Source: Bacteroidales bacterium
GTDB taxonomy: Bacteria; Bacteroidota; Bacteroidia; Bacteroidales; UBA932
Direction of reading: 5' to 3'
NCBI GenBank assembly: GCA_016291185.1
Contig: JAEFAI010000046.1
Location: 1-12,425, forward strand
Length of the DNA stretch: 12,425 nucleotides
Shown: positions 1 through 7,025 of the stretch, piece by piece
Position numbering within the stretch: position 1 is the stretch's first letter
How the letters are laid out: each line of letters begins with the position of its first letter
The notes under the pieces: model-generated
Database searches by the model: none
Told to the model about the DNA's origin: nothing
The model's input: only the letters and a program-made list of their open reading frames with translations
Position numbers and translations under genes: made by a program

Positions 1-353
1 AAGCCGAAGCCTACGACGGCCCGTCCCTGATCATCGCCTACGCCCCGTGTATCAACCACGGCCTGAAGGCGGGCATGGGTCTGAGCCAGAAGGAGGAGAA
101 GTTGGCCGTCGAGTGCGGTTACTGGCACCTCTACCGCTTCAACCCGGCCCTCGAGGAGCAGGGCAAGAACCCGTTCACGCTCGACTCCAAGGAGCCTGAC
201 TGGACGAAGTTCCAGGACTTCCTCAAGGGCGAGGTCCGCTTCGCTTCCCTGTACAAACTCTTCCCGGAGAGCGCTTCCGAGCTGCTCGCCAAGACCGAGG
301 AGTTTGCCAAGGTGCGCCTCGATACTTATAAGAGGTTAGCGGGCAAAGAATAA
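1..353 (+). CDS. nifJ: Pyruvate:ferredoxin (flavodoxin) oxidoreductase, C-terminal end (partial)
   Basis: The frame is open from base 3 at the window edge to the TAA at 351-353, giving about 116 residues of a protein that is normally near 1,200. PFOR oxidatively decarboxylates pyruvate to acetyl-CoA with CoA and thiamine diphosphate and reduces ferredoxin; it is a cytoplasmic enzyme typical of anaerobes. The visible part carries the family's C-terminal signature: a segment reading PSLIIAYAPCINHG followed by GYWHLYRFNP. The cysteine at bases 48-50 lies about 100 residues from the end. It probably corresponds to the late cysteine ligand of the proximal [4Fe-4S] cluster in Desulfovibrio PFOR, allowing for that enzyme's extra C-terminal domain; this alignment is from memory. 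The frame ends normally with no sign of decay. I see no GC-rich terminator hairpin after it, only T-rich DNA leading into the next promoter. The start and the TPP domain are outside the window. Confidence 0.93.
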   Translation, partial: AEAYDGPSLIIAYAPCINHGLKAGMGLSQKEEKLAVECGYWHLYRFNPALEEQGKNPFTLDSKEPDWTKFQDFLKGEVRFASLYKLFPESASELLAKTEEFAKVRLDTYKRLAGKE

Positions 354-381
354 ATATTTCCGAAGATTTAATAAATTTTTG

Positions 382-411
382 TTGTTTTTCAATAATTTTT
401 GATTACCTTTG
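382..411 (+). promoter_or_regulatory. Bacteroidota-type promoter of the M16 protease gene
   Basis: A -33-like TTG at 382-384 is followed after 19 bases by TACCTTTG at 404-411, matching the phylum's TTTG-N19-21-TAnnTTTG pattern. Transcription should start a few bases after 411, leaving a leader of roughly 45 nt before the ATG at 463. This placement argues against any upstream start codon for the protease. Confidence 0.7.
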
Positions 412-462
412 CCTGTGGAGCCTCCCCCAAAAGACTCCGAAGTGCAAGCAAAAGAGCAATCA

Positions 463-3267
463 ATGAAAATGATGAAAAAGATCCTCTTCCTTGCAGCAGC
501 GCTCTTCAGCGCTGCTGCTTTGGGAAATGCGCAGCAGCTGCAGCAACTTCCCAATGATCCGGCCACGCGCGTCGGTAAGCTTGACAACGGATTGACCTAT
601 TACATCCGTCACAACGAGAAGCCCGCCCAGCGGGCCGAGTTCTACCTGGCCACCGACGTCGGTGCCCTGCAGGAGCTGCCCGATCAGGACGGCCTCGCCC
701 ACTTCCTGGAGCACATGTGCTTCAACGGCACCAAGAACTTCCCCGGCAAGGGCATCCTCAACTGGTTGGAAAGCATTGGCGCTTCCTTCGGCGGCAACGT
801 AAACGCTTCCACGGGTGTCGAGCAGACGATCTATCTGCTCAACAACATTCCCCTGGTGCGTCCGACCGTCGTCGATACCTGCATCCTGATCATGCACGAT
901 TACTCCCACTTCGTGACCTGCGACCCGGAGGAAATCGACAAGGAGCGCGGCGTCATCCTGGAGGAGAAGCGTTCCCGCAACACCGCCCAGTGGCGCATGC
1001 GCGAGCAGTCCGGTCCTTATCTTTATGGTGACACCAAGTACGCCACCACGTCCATCATCGGCACCGAGGAGAACCTCAAGTCCTTCAAGCCCGAGAGCCT
1101 GACGAACTTCTACCACACCTGGTACCGTCCGGACATGCAGGCCCTGATCGTCGTGGGTGATGTCGACGTCGACTACGTGGAGGCTTGCATCAAGCGCACC
1201 TTCGCCGACATCCCGGCTGCTGAGAATCCGAAGCAGAAGGACGTCATCGCCATCCCGGACAACGAGAAGCCTGCTATCGGCATCCTCACCGATCCGGAGA
1301 ACCGCAACACCAGCGTCGAGATCTACTGGCGCAGCGAAGCCACCCCGGAGCAGCTCAACAGCACCCCGGTGGGCCTGATTACCGACCTGCTCGAGGACAT
1401 CGTGGGCATTGCGATGAACGAGCGATTCCAAGAGCTTGCCGCCAAGCCGGATGCTCCGTTCCTGGCCGGCGGCTTCGGTATCGGCAACCTCTGCGAGACC
1501 GCGGACGTCACTTACGTCGAGGCCGCCAGCAAGGACGGCGAGGCGATGGGCGCCCTGGCCGCCGCCCTGCTCGAAGCCGAGAAGCTCCGCCGCTTCGGCC
1601 TGACCGAAGCCGAGGTCGAGCGCGCCAAGACCGAAGTGCTTTCCCAGTTCGAGACCAAGGCCAAGAAGGCCGACACCCGCAACAACTCCGAGTTCGTCAT
1701 GCCGATGATCTACAACTTCTTCGACAACGAGCGCTTCATGGATCCGCAGGCCGAGTATGAACTCGTCCAGCAGCTCCTGCCGATGCTGACCGCCGAGGCC
1801 ATCAACCAGGCCGCGCAGCAGCTCATCACCCGCGAGAACATGGTGGTCCTCTACCAGGCTCCTGAGAAGGAAGGCCTCGTCCACCCGACCGTCGAGCAGC
1901 TCCAGGCCGTGATCGACGCCGTCGAGAACGCCGAGATCGAGCAGGCCGCCGGCGAGGAGCTCCCGGAAGCCTTCCTCGACCCCGCCGCCCTCAAGGGCAG
2001 CAAGGCCAGCAAGGTCAAGGACGGCATCTACGGTGCCAAGACTTTCACCCTGAAGAACGGCGTGACCGTCTGGCTCCTCCCGACAGACCACGAGAAGGAC
2101 CGCATCATTATGAACTACAGCAAGGACGGCGGCCGCAGCCTGCTCTCCGACGAGGAAGTGTTCTCCTTCGATTCCAACCTCTGGAGCCTCTACATCCAGA
2201 ACAGCGGTATCGGAGAGTTCCCGGCCACGACGGTGCGCAAGATGCTCGCCGGCAAGCAGGTCAGCGGTTCTCCTTATATTAATGGGTACACGCACGGCAT
2301 CAGCGGCACCACGACCGTCAAGGATCTTGAGACCGCCCTGCAGATCTTCTACCTCTACATCACCGCGCCGCGTTTCGACGAGACCGAATACACCCAGGGC
2401 CGCAGCCAGATCGAGGCCGTCCTGCCGAACCTCATGACTCAGTCCAACTACAAACTCAACAAGGCCCTCTACGACTATGTCTACGACAGCCCGCGCCGCT
2501 TCATGATCAGCGACGAGGTCCTCGCCAAGGCTAGCCTGAGCACCCTTGAGAGCGCCTACAAGCGCCTCTTCGCCGACGCGGCCGGTGCCCGTCTGGTGGT
2601 CGTGGGCGACTTCAACGTGGACGAGATCATGCCGCTCATCTGCAAGTACGCCGGTTCCATCCCGGCCGGCAAGAAGGCCGCCAAGGCGGAGTACCGCGGC
2701 GACGGCATCAGCACCGCCGACCGCCAGTACGACTTCAAGGCCCAGATGGCTACGCCGATGGTGACGGTCCTCCAGGTGTACAACACCCTCAAGGCCTACT
2801 CCGTCGCCGACGAAGTCGCGAACGACGCGCTCTCCTACATCCTCGACATGCTCTACACCGAGACCCTGCGCGAGGACGAGGGCGGCACCTACGGCGCAAG
2901 CACCTCCGACGACGTCAGCACCAAGCCCGATGAGCGTCACATGATGCAGGTGCTCTTCCAGACCAACGTCGAATCCGCCGACAAGCTCCGCGACCTGGCC
3001 AAATCCGGCTTCAAGGGTATCGCCGAGAACGGTCCCACCGCCGAGCAGTTCGACAAGACCGTCAAGAATCTCCAGAAGAACATACCGGAGAACCGCCAGC
3101 GCAACAACTACTGGGCCTCCATGATTATGACGAACGCCCGCTTCGGCTTCGACTTCGACAAGGAGTACGAGGCTGCCGTGAACGCCCTGACGCCCGCCCA
3201 GATCCAGGCTGCCGCCCAGGAGCTCCTCAACGGCAACATGATCGAGATCGTCATGCGCCCCGAATAG
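463..3267 (+). CDS. Secreted M16 family zinc metallopeptidase (insulinase/PqqL-like), two M16 repeats
   Basis: This is a 934-residue peptidase expected in the periplasm or cell envelope, degrading peptides inside a closed two-half chamber. Residues 1-23 form a signal peptide (basic MKMMKK start, hydrophobic Ala/Leu core, probable cleavage after GNA). The first M16 repeat (from about residue 37) carries the inverted zinc motif HFLEH at 80-84, with His80, Glu83 and His84. Glu161 lies 77 residues beyond His84, the spacing expected for the third zinc ligand, and Glu168 follows in ERGVILEE. A second repeat starts near residue 526 and lacks HxxEH, as usual for the non-catalytic half. It keeps an Arg803/Tyr810 pair in LREDEGGTYG, resembling the family's substrate-binding R/Y motif. 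The ATG at 463 is chosen because the frame's earlier TTG codon at 409 lies inside the promoter -7 box and would place 18 residues ahead of the signal peptide. The gene is monocistronic: own promoter before it, terminator after it. The physiological substrate is unknown. Confidence 0.93.
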   Translation: MKMMKKILFLAAALFSAAALGNAQQLQQLPNDPATRVGKLDNGLTYYIRHNEKPAQRAEFYLATDVGALQELPDQDGLAHFLEHMCFNGTKNFPGKGILNWLESIGASFGGNVNASTGVEQTIYLLNNIPLVRPTVVDTCILIMHDYSHFVTCDPEEIDKERGVILEEKRSRNTAQWRMREQSGPYLYGDTKYATTSIIGTEENLKSFKPESLTNFYHTWYRPDMQALIVVGDVDVDYVEACIKRTFADIPAAENPKQKDVIAIPDNEKPAIGILTDPENRNTSVEIYWRSEATPEQLNSTPVGLITDLLEDIVGIAMNERFQELAAKPDAPFLAGGFGIGNLCETADVTYVEAASKDGEAMGALAAALLEAEKLRRFGLTEAEVERAKTEVLSQFETKAKKADTRNNSEFVMPMIYNFFDNERFMDPQAEYELVQQLLPMLTAEAINQAAQQLITRENMVVLYQAPEKEGLVHPTVEQLQAVIDAVENAEIEQAAGEELPEAFLDPAALKGSKASKVKDGIYGAKTFTLKNGVTVWLLPTDHEKDRIIMNYSKDGGRSLLSDEEVFSFDSNLWSLYIQNSGIGEFPATTVRKMLAGKQVSGSPYINGYTHGISGTTTVKDLETALQIFYLYITAPRFDETEYTQGRSQIEAVLPNLMTQSNYKLNKALYDYVYDSPRRFMISDEVLAKASLSTLESAYKRLFADAAGARLVVVGDFNVDEIMPLICKYAGSIPAGKKAAKAEYRGDGISTADRQYDFKAQMATPMVTVLQVYNTLKAYSVADEVANDALSYILDMLYTETLREDEGGTYGASTSDDVSTKPDERHMMQVLFQTNVESADKLRDLAKSGFKGIAENGPTAEQFDKTVKNLQKNIPENRQRNNYWASMIMTNARFGFDFDKEYEAAVNALTPAQIQAAAQELLNGNMIEIVMRPE

Positions 3268-3307
3268 CCTGGGACGAAACATAGCTCTAAGGGATTTTTA
3301 TCCCACA

Positions 3308-3352
3308 GAAACGCCGATTTGTACGCCAAATCGGCGTTTCGTCACTTTTTTT
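3308..3352 (+). terminator. Strong intrinsic terminator after the M16 protease gene
   Basis: A perfect 13-bp stem (3308-3320 paired with 3328-3340) closes a 7-base loop at 3321-3327. Seven T residues follow at 3346-3352. It ends the protease transcript before the next promoter. Confidence 0.9.
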
Positions 3353-3370
3353 GCCCGCCGTTCCCAACTC

Positions 3371-3402
3371 TTTGCCCAGGCCCTCGTGACACCCTACCTT
3401 TG
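3371..3402 (+). promoter_or_regulatory. Bacteroidota-type promoter of the acyl-CoA synthetase gene
   Basis: TTTG at 3371-3374, a 20-base spacer and TACCTTTG at 3395-3402 form a textbook match to the TTTG-N19-21-TAnnTTTG pattern. The predicted leader to the ATG at 3435 is about 25 nt. No Shine-Dalgarno sequence precedes that ATG. Confidence 0.82.
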
Positions 3403-3434
3403 CATCTCGGATTATCAAAATAACGCAAAGAACC

Positions 3435-5099
3435 ATGTACAATCTGACCCTTAAAGACAGCTTCCTGCGCCGCTTTGAACAGTCCGTCAAAGCCTGCTGG
3501 AACAAGACAGCACTTGTTGAATATAACCAGGTCGGTATCACCTACGGGGAATTGGCCGCCGAACTCGAAAAGACCGTCCTCTGGTGGCGGGCTGCCGGGC
3601 TTCAGAGCGGTGACAAGATCGCCATCAACGCACGTTCCAGCGCAGGCTGGGCCAAGACCTTCTTTGCCGCCCAGACAGGCGGGTTCGTCGCCGTACAGCT
3701 CTTCAACGGCTTCACCCCCGAAGACACGATGCACCTCGTGGCCCATTCCGACAGCCGTATCCTCTATACGGAGAAGGCGATCTTCGAGAAGATGGACTTC
3801 GAGGCCATGCCGCAGGTAATGGGCGTCCTCGACACCAAGAGCGGCGAACTGCTGGCCGCCCGCGGCGAATTCGCCGACATCTATGCGCAGCGCGACGCCA
3901 TCTTCGCCGCCGCCCACCCCAACGAGCTCCGCGCCGAAGACGTGCACTACCAGGACCGTCCGTTGGACGAGCTCTGCGCCCTGATGTACACCTCCGGTTC
4001 CACCGGCAACCCGAAGGGCGTGATGATCTCCATCCGCAACTTCAGCTCCAATATCCAGCTGATTCCCCATCATTTCCCGTACAAGCGGGAGGACAACTAC
4101 GTCAGTGTGCTCCCCTACGCCCACATCTTCGGGCTGGTGTACGATCTGATGGCCCCGCTCTGCTACGGTATGACCCTTTGCATCCTCTACGTCCCGCCCG
4201 TGCCGGCTTACCTCAAGCCCGCCCTGCGCGCGTACAAACCTTACGTATTCTTCGCCGTTCCGCTCATCATCAACAAGATGATCGACGACACGATCGGCGA
4301 ATTCATCCGCAGCAAAAGCGGCGCCGCCAAGCTCGCGGACCACAAGAACAACCCCGACTTCTGCGAAGCGCTCCGCACCATCTTCATGAACGCCTTCGGC
4401 GGCAACCTCGGCCTGATGATCACCGGCGGCGCCGCGATGCCGGAGCAGCTGGAGCGGCTCTTCCTGGAGCAGCTCAAGGTTCCGTTCGTGACGGGCTACG
4501 GCATGACCGAGTGCACGCCGACCATCACCCTGGGCCACAAGGAGACCTATGTGATGAAGGAGTGCGGCGAACCCGTTCCCGAAGGCATCGAGCTGAAGAT
4601 CGACTCCCCGGATCCGCACCACGTGGCCGGCGAAGTCCTCGTCCGCGGACACGTAGTCTTCTCGGGTTATTATAAGAATCCCGAGGCCACCCGCGCCGTC
4701 TTCACCGAAGACGGCTGGTTCCGCACCGGCGACCTGGGCACCATCGACGAGCTGGGCCGCACCTTCCTCGTGGGCCGCAGCAAGAGCATGATCCTCGGCG
4801 CCAACGGCCAGAACATCTTCCCGGAGGAGATCGAGGTCGTCCTCAACCAGCTCCCCTACGTCCAGGAATCCATCGTGGTGGGCCGCAACGGCCAGCTGAC
4901 CGCGCTGATCGTTCCCAACCAGGCGATGCTGGAGGACCAGAACATCGACGCCGACACGCTCAAGAGTATCATGGACGCCAACCTGGCCACCCTCAACCAG
5001 AAGATTCCGGCCTACTCCAGCGTCCGCGGCTACGAGGTGCAGTTCACCCCCTTCGCCAAGACCCCGAAAGGCAGCATCAAACGGTTTATGTATAAGTAA
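3435..5099 (+). CDS. AMP-forming acyl-CoA synthetase (long-chain fatty acid-CoA ligase family)
   Basis: This 554-residue ANL-superfamily enzyme should activate a carboxylic acid with ATP to an acyl-adenylate and then to a CoA thioester in the cytoplasm. Its core motifs are in order: the P-loop YTSGSTGNPKG at 185-195, GYGMTE at 354-359, the adenylate-binding Asp433 in GWFRTGDLG, and the hinge region around Arg448 in GRSKSMILGANGQNIFPEEIE. The length is ordinary for the family. No signal peptide or membrane segment is visible, so it is soluble or peripheral. Overall character (GANGQNIFPEEIE, no acetyl-CoA synthetase features) favours a medium- or long-chain fatty acid substrate, but chain length cannot be read from sequence. 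One oddity: the C-terminal motif reads TPKGSIKRF, so the position that usually holds the catalytic A10 lysine appears to be Ser547, flanked by Lys545 and Lys549. The gene stands alone between its own promoter and terminator. Confidence 0.9.
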   Translation: MYNLTLKDSFLRRFEQSVKACWNKTALVEYNQVGITYGELAAELEKTVLWWRAAGLQSGDKIAINARSSAGWAKTFFAAQTGGFVAVQLFNGFTPEDTMHLVAHSDSRILYTEKAIFEKMDFEAMPQVMGVLDTKSGELLAARGEFADIYAQRDAIFAAAHPNELRAEDVHYQDRPLDELCALMYTSGSTGNPKGVMISIRNFSSNIQLIPHHFPYKREDNYVSVLPYAHIFGLVYDLMAPLCYGMTLCILYVPPVPAYLKPALRAYKPYVFFAVPLIINKMIDDTIGEFIRSKSGAAKLADHKNNPDFCEALRTIFMNAFGGNLGLMITGGAAMPEQLERLFLEQLKVPFVTGYGMTECTPTITLGHKETYVMKECGEPVPEGIELKIDSPDPHHVAGEVLVRGHVVFSGYYKNPEATRAVFTEDGWFRTGDLGTIDELGRTFLVGRSKSMILGANGQNIFPEEIEVVLNQLPYVQESIVVGRNGQLTALIVPNQAMLEDQNIDADTLKSIMDANLATLNQKIPAYSSVRGYEVQFTPFAKTPKGSIKRFMYK

Positions 5100-5120
5100 A
5101 CGCTTACATCCTCCTTCGTC

Positions 5121-5157
5121 ATTCGCCGGCTCCGACCGGCGAATTTCGTTTTATTTT
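5121..5157 (+). terminator. Intrinsic terminator after the acyl-CoA synthetase gene
   Basis: A perfect 9-bp stem (5121-5129 with 5136-5144) closes a 6-base loop. It is followed by a T-rich tract, TTCGTTTTATTTT, at 5145-5157. It sits directly upstream of the next promoter's -7 box and occupies the place where a -33 box would be expected. Confidence 0.85.
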
Positions 5158-5159
5158 GC

Positions 5160-5167
5160 TATCTTTG
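5160..5167 (+). promoter_or_regulatory. Promoter -7 element of the LysR-HTH/amidohydrolase fusion gene
   Basis: TATCTTTG at 5160-5167 matches the TAnnTTTG consensus 17 bases before the ATG at 5185. No good -33 box is visible at 19-21 bases upstream, because that stretch is the 3' arm of the preceding terminator. The promoter is therefore probably weak or activator-dependent. The predicted leader is only about 10 nt. Confidence 0.6.
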
Positions 5168-5169
5168 CC

Positions 5170-5184
5170 ATAAGATAGACTTAT
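5170..5184. promoter_or_regulatory. Candidate LysR-type operator (T-N11-A inverted repeat)
   Basis: The 15 bases ATAAGATAGACTTAT form a perfect 5-bp inverted repeat, ATAAG and CTTAT, around a 5-base spacer. They fit the T-N11-A rule known for LysR-type regulators. The site fills the gap between the -7 box and the ATG, so a bound protein would cover the transcription start. The adjacent gene encodes a LysR-type DNA-binding domain, which suggests autoregulation. A palindrome this short in AT-rich DNA can arise by chance. Confidence 0.45.
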
Positions 5185-6609
5185 ATGTTCGAGGATTTCA
5201 GACTACGCGTATTCGAGCGGGTCGCGGAGCTGGGCAGCTTCACGGCAGCCGCCAAGGCCCTGGGCATCTCCCAGCCGGCCGTCAGCCAGCATATTTCGGA
5301 ATTGGAGAAATCCGTCGGCGGCGCGCTGTTCGAGCGCGGGCGCGGGCGCGTGGAGCCGACTGAGCGCGGCCGCTTGTTCCTGGAGCATGCCCGCACGATT
5401 CTGGCCGGCTACAAAGCCATGGACAGCGAATTCCGCGTGCCGGAGAGCATCCTCCTGCGCCACGTGCTGCTGGACGGGCGCAAGACCAACATCCTGATCC
5501 AGCAGGACCACTTTGCGGACCTGGACGCCCCGGAGGACACACCGGCCGACCGCATCATCGAGGCGGACGGCCTGGCCATCCTGCCTTCTTTCTTCAACAC
5601 GCACACGCACGCGGCCATGACGCTCATGCGCGGCATGGCGGACGACCTGCCGCTGCAGGAATGGCTGCAGGAGCACGTGTGGCCGTTCGAGGCCAACCTG
5701 ACTCCCGAGGACATCCGACGCGGCAACGAGCTGGCCATCAGAGAGATGGTCGCCTCCGGCTCCACCTTTTTCTCGGACATGTACTTCGACCCCGAGGAAG
5801 CGATGGCTCCGGTCGAGGCCGCCGGGATCCGGGCCGCCATCGGCATCACCATCCTGGACAACCACCCGAAGTCGCAGGCGGAGGCCCTCAAGGACTACAT
5901 CAAAAACTGGCAGGATCCCACCGGCGGCCGCATGCAGCTGGTGATGTGCCCGCACTCCGTTTATACCGTCAGCGGCGAGCGGATCAAGCGCAGCGTCAAC
6001 TTCGCCCGCCACCACGACATGCTGATCCATATCCATCTCAGCGAGACGCGCCGCGAGGTCGAAGACTGCATCAAGGCGCACGGCACCACGCCGGTGCGCT
6101 ACCTCGACAAACTGGGCGTCCTGGGCCCGGACATCATTGCCGCCCACTGCGTGCACGTGGACGCAGAGGAGTGGAAGATTCTCGCACAGCATGGCGTCAC
6201 CATTTCCCACTGCCCCTGCTCCAACATGAAGCTGGGCAGCGGCCGTTTCCCCTACGAGCTGGCCATCGAATCGGGCTGCCGCATCACCCTGGGCACGGAC
6301 GGCGTCTCGTCCAACAACAATCTCGACATGCGTGAGGAGATGAAATTCGCGGCCCTGCTGGCCAAACTGGGCGGCGACACCACCCTGCTTCCCGCCGACG
6401 AGATTTTTCGCTGGGCCACGCGCAACGGCGCCGAATTCTTCGGCATCGACGCCGGCGAGATTGCCAAGGGCAAGCAGGCGGACGCCATCCTGATCGATCT
6501 CGGCGCCCCGGCGATGCAGCCCTGCCACAACCTCATCTCCAACTGGGTCTATTCTGCCGACACCTCCGTCATCCGCTACCGCCTCTGCAACGGCCGTCTG
6601 CTGAAATAG
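5185..6609 (+). CDS. Fusion protein: LysR-type winged HTH plus MtaD-like amidohydrolase
   Basis: This is a single uninterrupted 474-residue frame with two parts. Residues 1-62 are a LysR-type winged helix-turn-helix (FRLRVFERVAELGSF, recognition helix around SQPAVSQHISEL at 29-40, wing at 51-60). A helix at about 60-82 corresponds to the LysR linker/dimerisation helix. The usual LysR ligand-binding domain is missing. From about residue 89 a complete amidohydrolase follows, resembling 5-methylthioadenosine/S-adenosylhomocysteine deaminases. Predicted metal ligands are His140 and His142 (NTHTHAAMT), His284 (HLSET) and Asp372 (GTDGVSSNN); catalytic residues are Glu287 and His321 (AAHCVH). By position these match His55, His57, His200, Asp279, Glu203 and His228 of Thermotoga TM0936. 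The CPHAPYT-type motif is changed to CPHSVYT. All catalytic positions are kept, so activity is likely; the substrate (MTA, SAH, adenosine or another nucleoside or base) is inferred from family only. The ATG at 5185 gives a normal LysR N-terminus. Enzyme-coupled autoregulation is a hypothesis. Confidence 0.85.
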   Translation: MFEDFRLRVFERVAELGSFTAAAKALGISQPAVSQHISELEKSVGGALFERGRGRVEPTERGRLFLEHARTILAGYKAMDSEFRVPESILLRHVLLDGRKTNILIQQDHFADLDAPEDTPADRIIEADGLAILPSFFNTHTHAAMTLMRGMADDLPLQEWLQEHVWPFEANLTPEDIRRGNELAIREMVASGSTFFSDMYFDPEEAMAPVEAAGIRAAIGITILDNHPKSQAEALKDYIKNWQDPTGGRMQLVMCPHSVYTVSGERIKRSVNFARHHDMLIHIHLSETRREVEDCIKAHGTTPVRYLDKLGVLGPDIIAAHCVHVDAEEWKILAQHGVTISHCPCSNMKLGSGRFPYELAIESGCRITLGTDGVSSNNNLDMREEMKFAALLAKLGGDTTLLPADEIFRWATRNGAEFFGIDAGEIAKGKQADAILIDLGAPAMQPCHNLISNWVYSADTSVIRYRLCNGRLLK

Positions 6610-6634
6610 ATTGCCAGCCAGAATAAGCTGCCGT

Positions 6635-6703
6635 CAGCAGACTTCCCCCGTCTGGGCAAGAAAAAAAGCTTGCGCAAAAATGCCCGTCCGGGGGAAGCTG
6701 CTG
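6635..6703. repeat. Long imperfect inverted repeat (hairpin) between convergent genes
   Basis: Arms 6635-6650 and 6689-6703 pair as 6 bp, a single bulged A at 6641, then 9 bp (CTTCCCCCG with CGGGGGAAG). Inside, after a 3x3 internal loop, GGGCA at 6654-6658 pairs with TGCCC at 6681-6685. That is about 20 paired positions in 69 bases, with an A-rich apical loop. No T tract follows on the plus strand, so it is not a standard terminator for the fusion gene. It could protect the 3' end or act as an attenuating structure; its role is unknown. Confidence 0.55.
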
Positions 6704-6716
6704 CCCGGCAGGCAAG

Positions 6717-6744
6717 AAAAAGGGAGCCCCGGCGGGACTCCCTT
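6717..6744 (-). terminator. Intrinsic terminator of the ferredoxin gene
   Basis: Read on the minus strand, AAGGGAG pairs with CTCCCTT (6744-6738 with 6726-6720). An inner 4 bp (one a T-G wobble) closes on a 3-base loop, giving about 11 bp in all. Five T residues at the base of the stem (6721-6717) complete the pattern. It lies 24 bases past the ferredoxin stop codon. Confidence 0.8.
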
Positions 6745-6768
6745 ACTGGTAAGACACTTGGTGCGTGA

Positions 6769-6942
6769 CTACTCGGCCGGAGCGATAGCGCCCATCGGGC
6801 AAGCATCGGCGCAGGTACCGCAGTCGATGCACACGTTCGGGTCGATGGAGTAAACATCACCCTCCTGGATAGCGCCGGAAGGGCATTCACCCTGGCAAGT
6901 ACCACATGCCACGCAGGTGTCGGGATTGATCTTGTAAGCCAT
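6769..6942 (-). CDS. 2[4Fe-4S] bacterial-type ferredoxin
   Basis: A short minus-strand gene of 57 residues runs from the ATG at 6942-6940 to the TAG at 6771-6769. It has two classic C-x2-C-x2-C-x3-C-P motifs: Cys10, 13, 16 and 20 (CVACGTCQGECP) and Cys38, 41, 44 and 48 (CIDCGTCADACP). Each is followed by GAI, and the two halves are pseudo-symmetric. The length is normal for clostridial-type ferredoxins, which are soluble low-potential one-electron carriers. It probably takes electrons from PFOR, whose gene ends at 353, and passes them to hydrogenase, Rnf or other reductases; the partner is inferred. It has its own divergent promoter region and its own terminator, so it is monocistronic and convergent with the upstream fusion gene. 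No Shine-Dalgarno sequence precedes its ATG. Confidence 0.96.
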   Translation of the reverse strand: MAYKINPDTCVACGTCQGECPSGAIQEGDVYSIDPNVCIDCGTCADACPMGAIAPAE

Positions 6943-6992
6943 TATCAGTAAAATTTAGTGTGTGTTCGGTCCGTTATTTGCAAAAACCGGGA

Positions 6993-7000
6993 CAAAAGTA
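6993..7000 (-). promoter_or_regulatory. Promoter -7 element of the ferredoxin gene
   Basis: The minus strand reads TACTTTTG here, matching TAnnTTTG, 50 bases before the ferredoxin ATG. A matching -33 box about 20 bases upstream is not clear. It lies back to back with, and interlocked with, the DUF1573 promoter. Confidence 0.55.
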
Positions 7001-7012
7001 ATCATTTTTTCG

Positions 7013-7020
7013 TAAATTTG
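7013..7020 (+). promoter_or_regulatory. Promoter -7 element of the DUF1573-parE operon
   Basis: TAAATTTG matches TAnnTTTG and ends only 5 bases before the ATG at 7026. Transcription would begin at or next to the start codon, so the mRNA may be leaderless. The -33 region overlaps the divergent ferredoxin -7 box and has no good match. Confidence 0.5.
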
Positions 7021-7025
7021 CAGTT

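Noticed and set aside
409..462. Upstream TTG start for the M16 protease adding 18 residues
   Set aside because: The TTG is part of the TACCTTTG promoter box and the extra residues would precede a normal signal peptide; the ATG at 463 fits better.
460..3282. A minus-strand open frame of about 940 codons opposite the M16 protease
   Set aside because: It mirrors the GC-rich codon pattern of the real gene, has low-complexity Val/Leu/Gly/Asp composition and shows no recognisable domain.
5203..6528. A minus-strand open frame of about 440 codons opposite the fusion gene
   Set aside because: Same codon-bias shadow; no family motifs, whereas the plus strand has complete LysR and amidohydrolase motifs.
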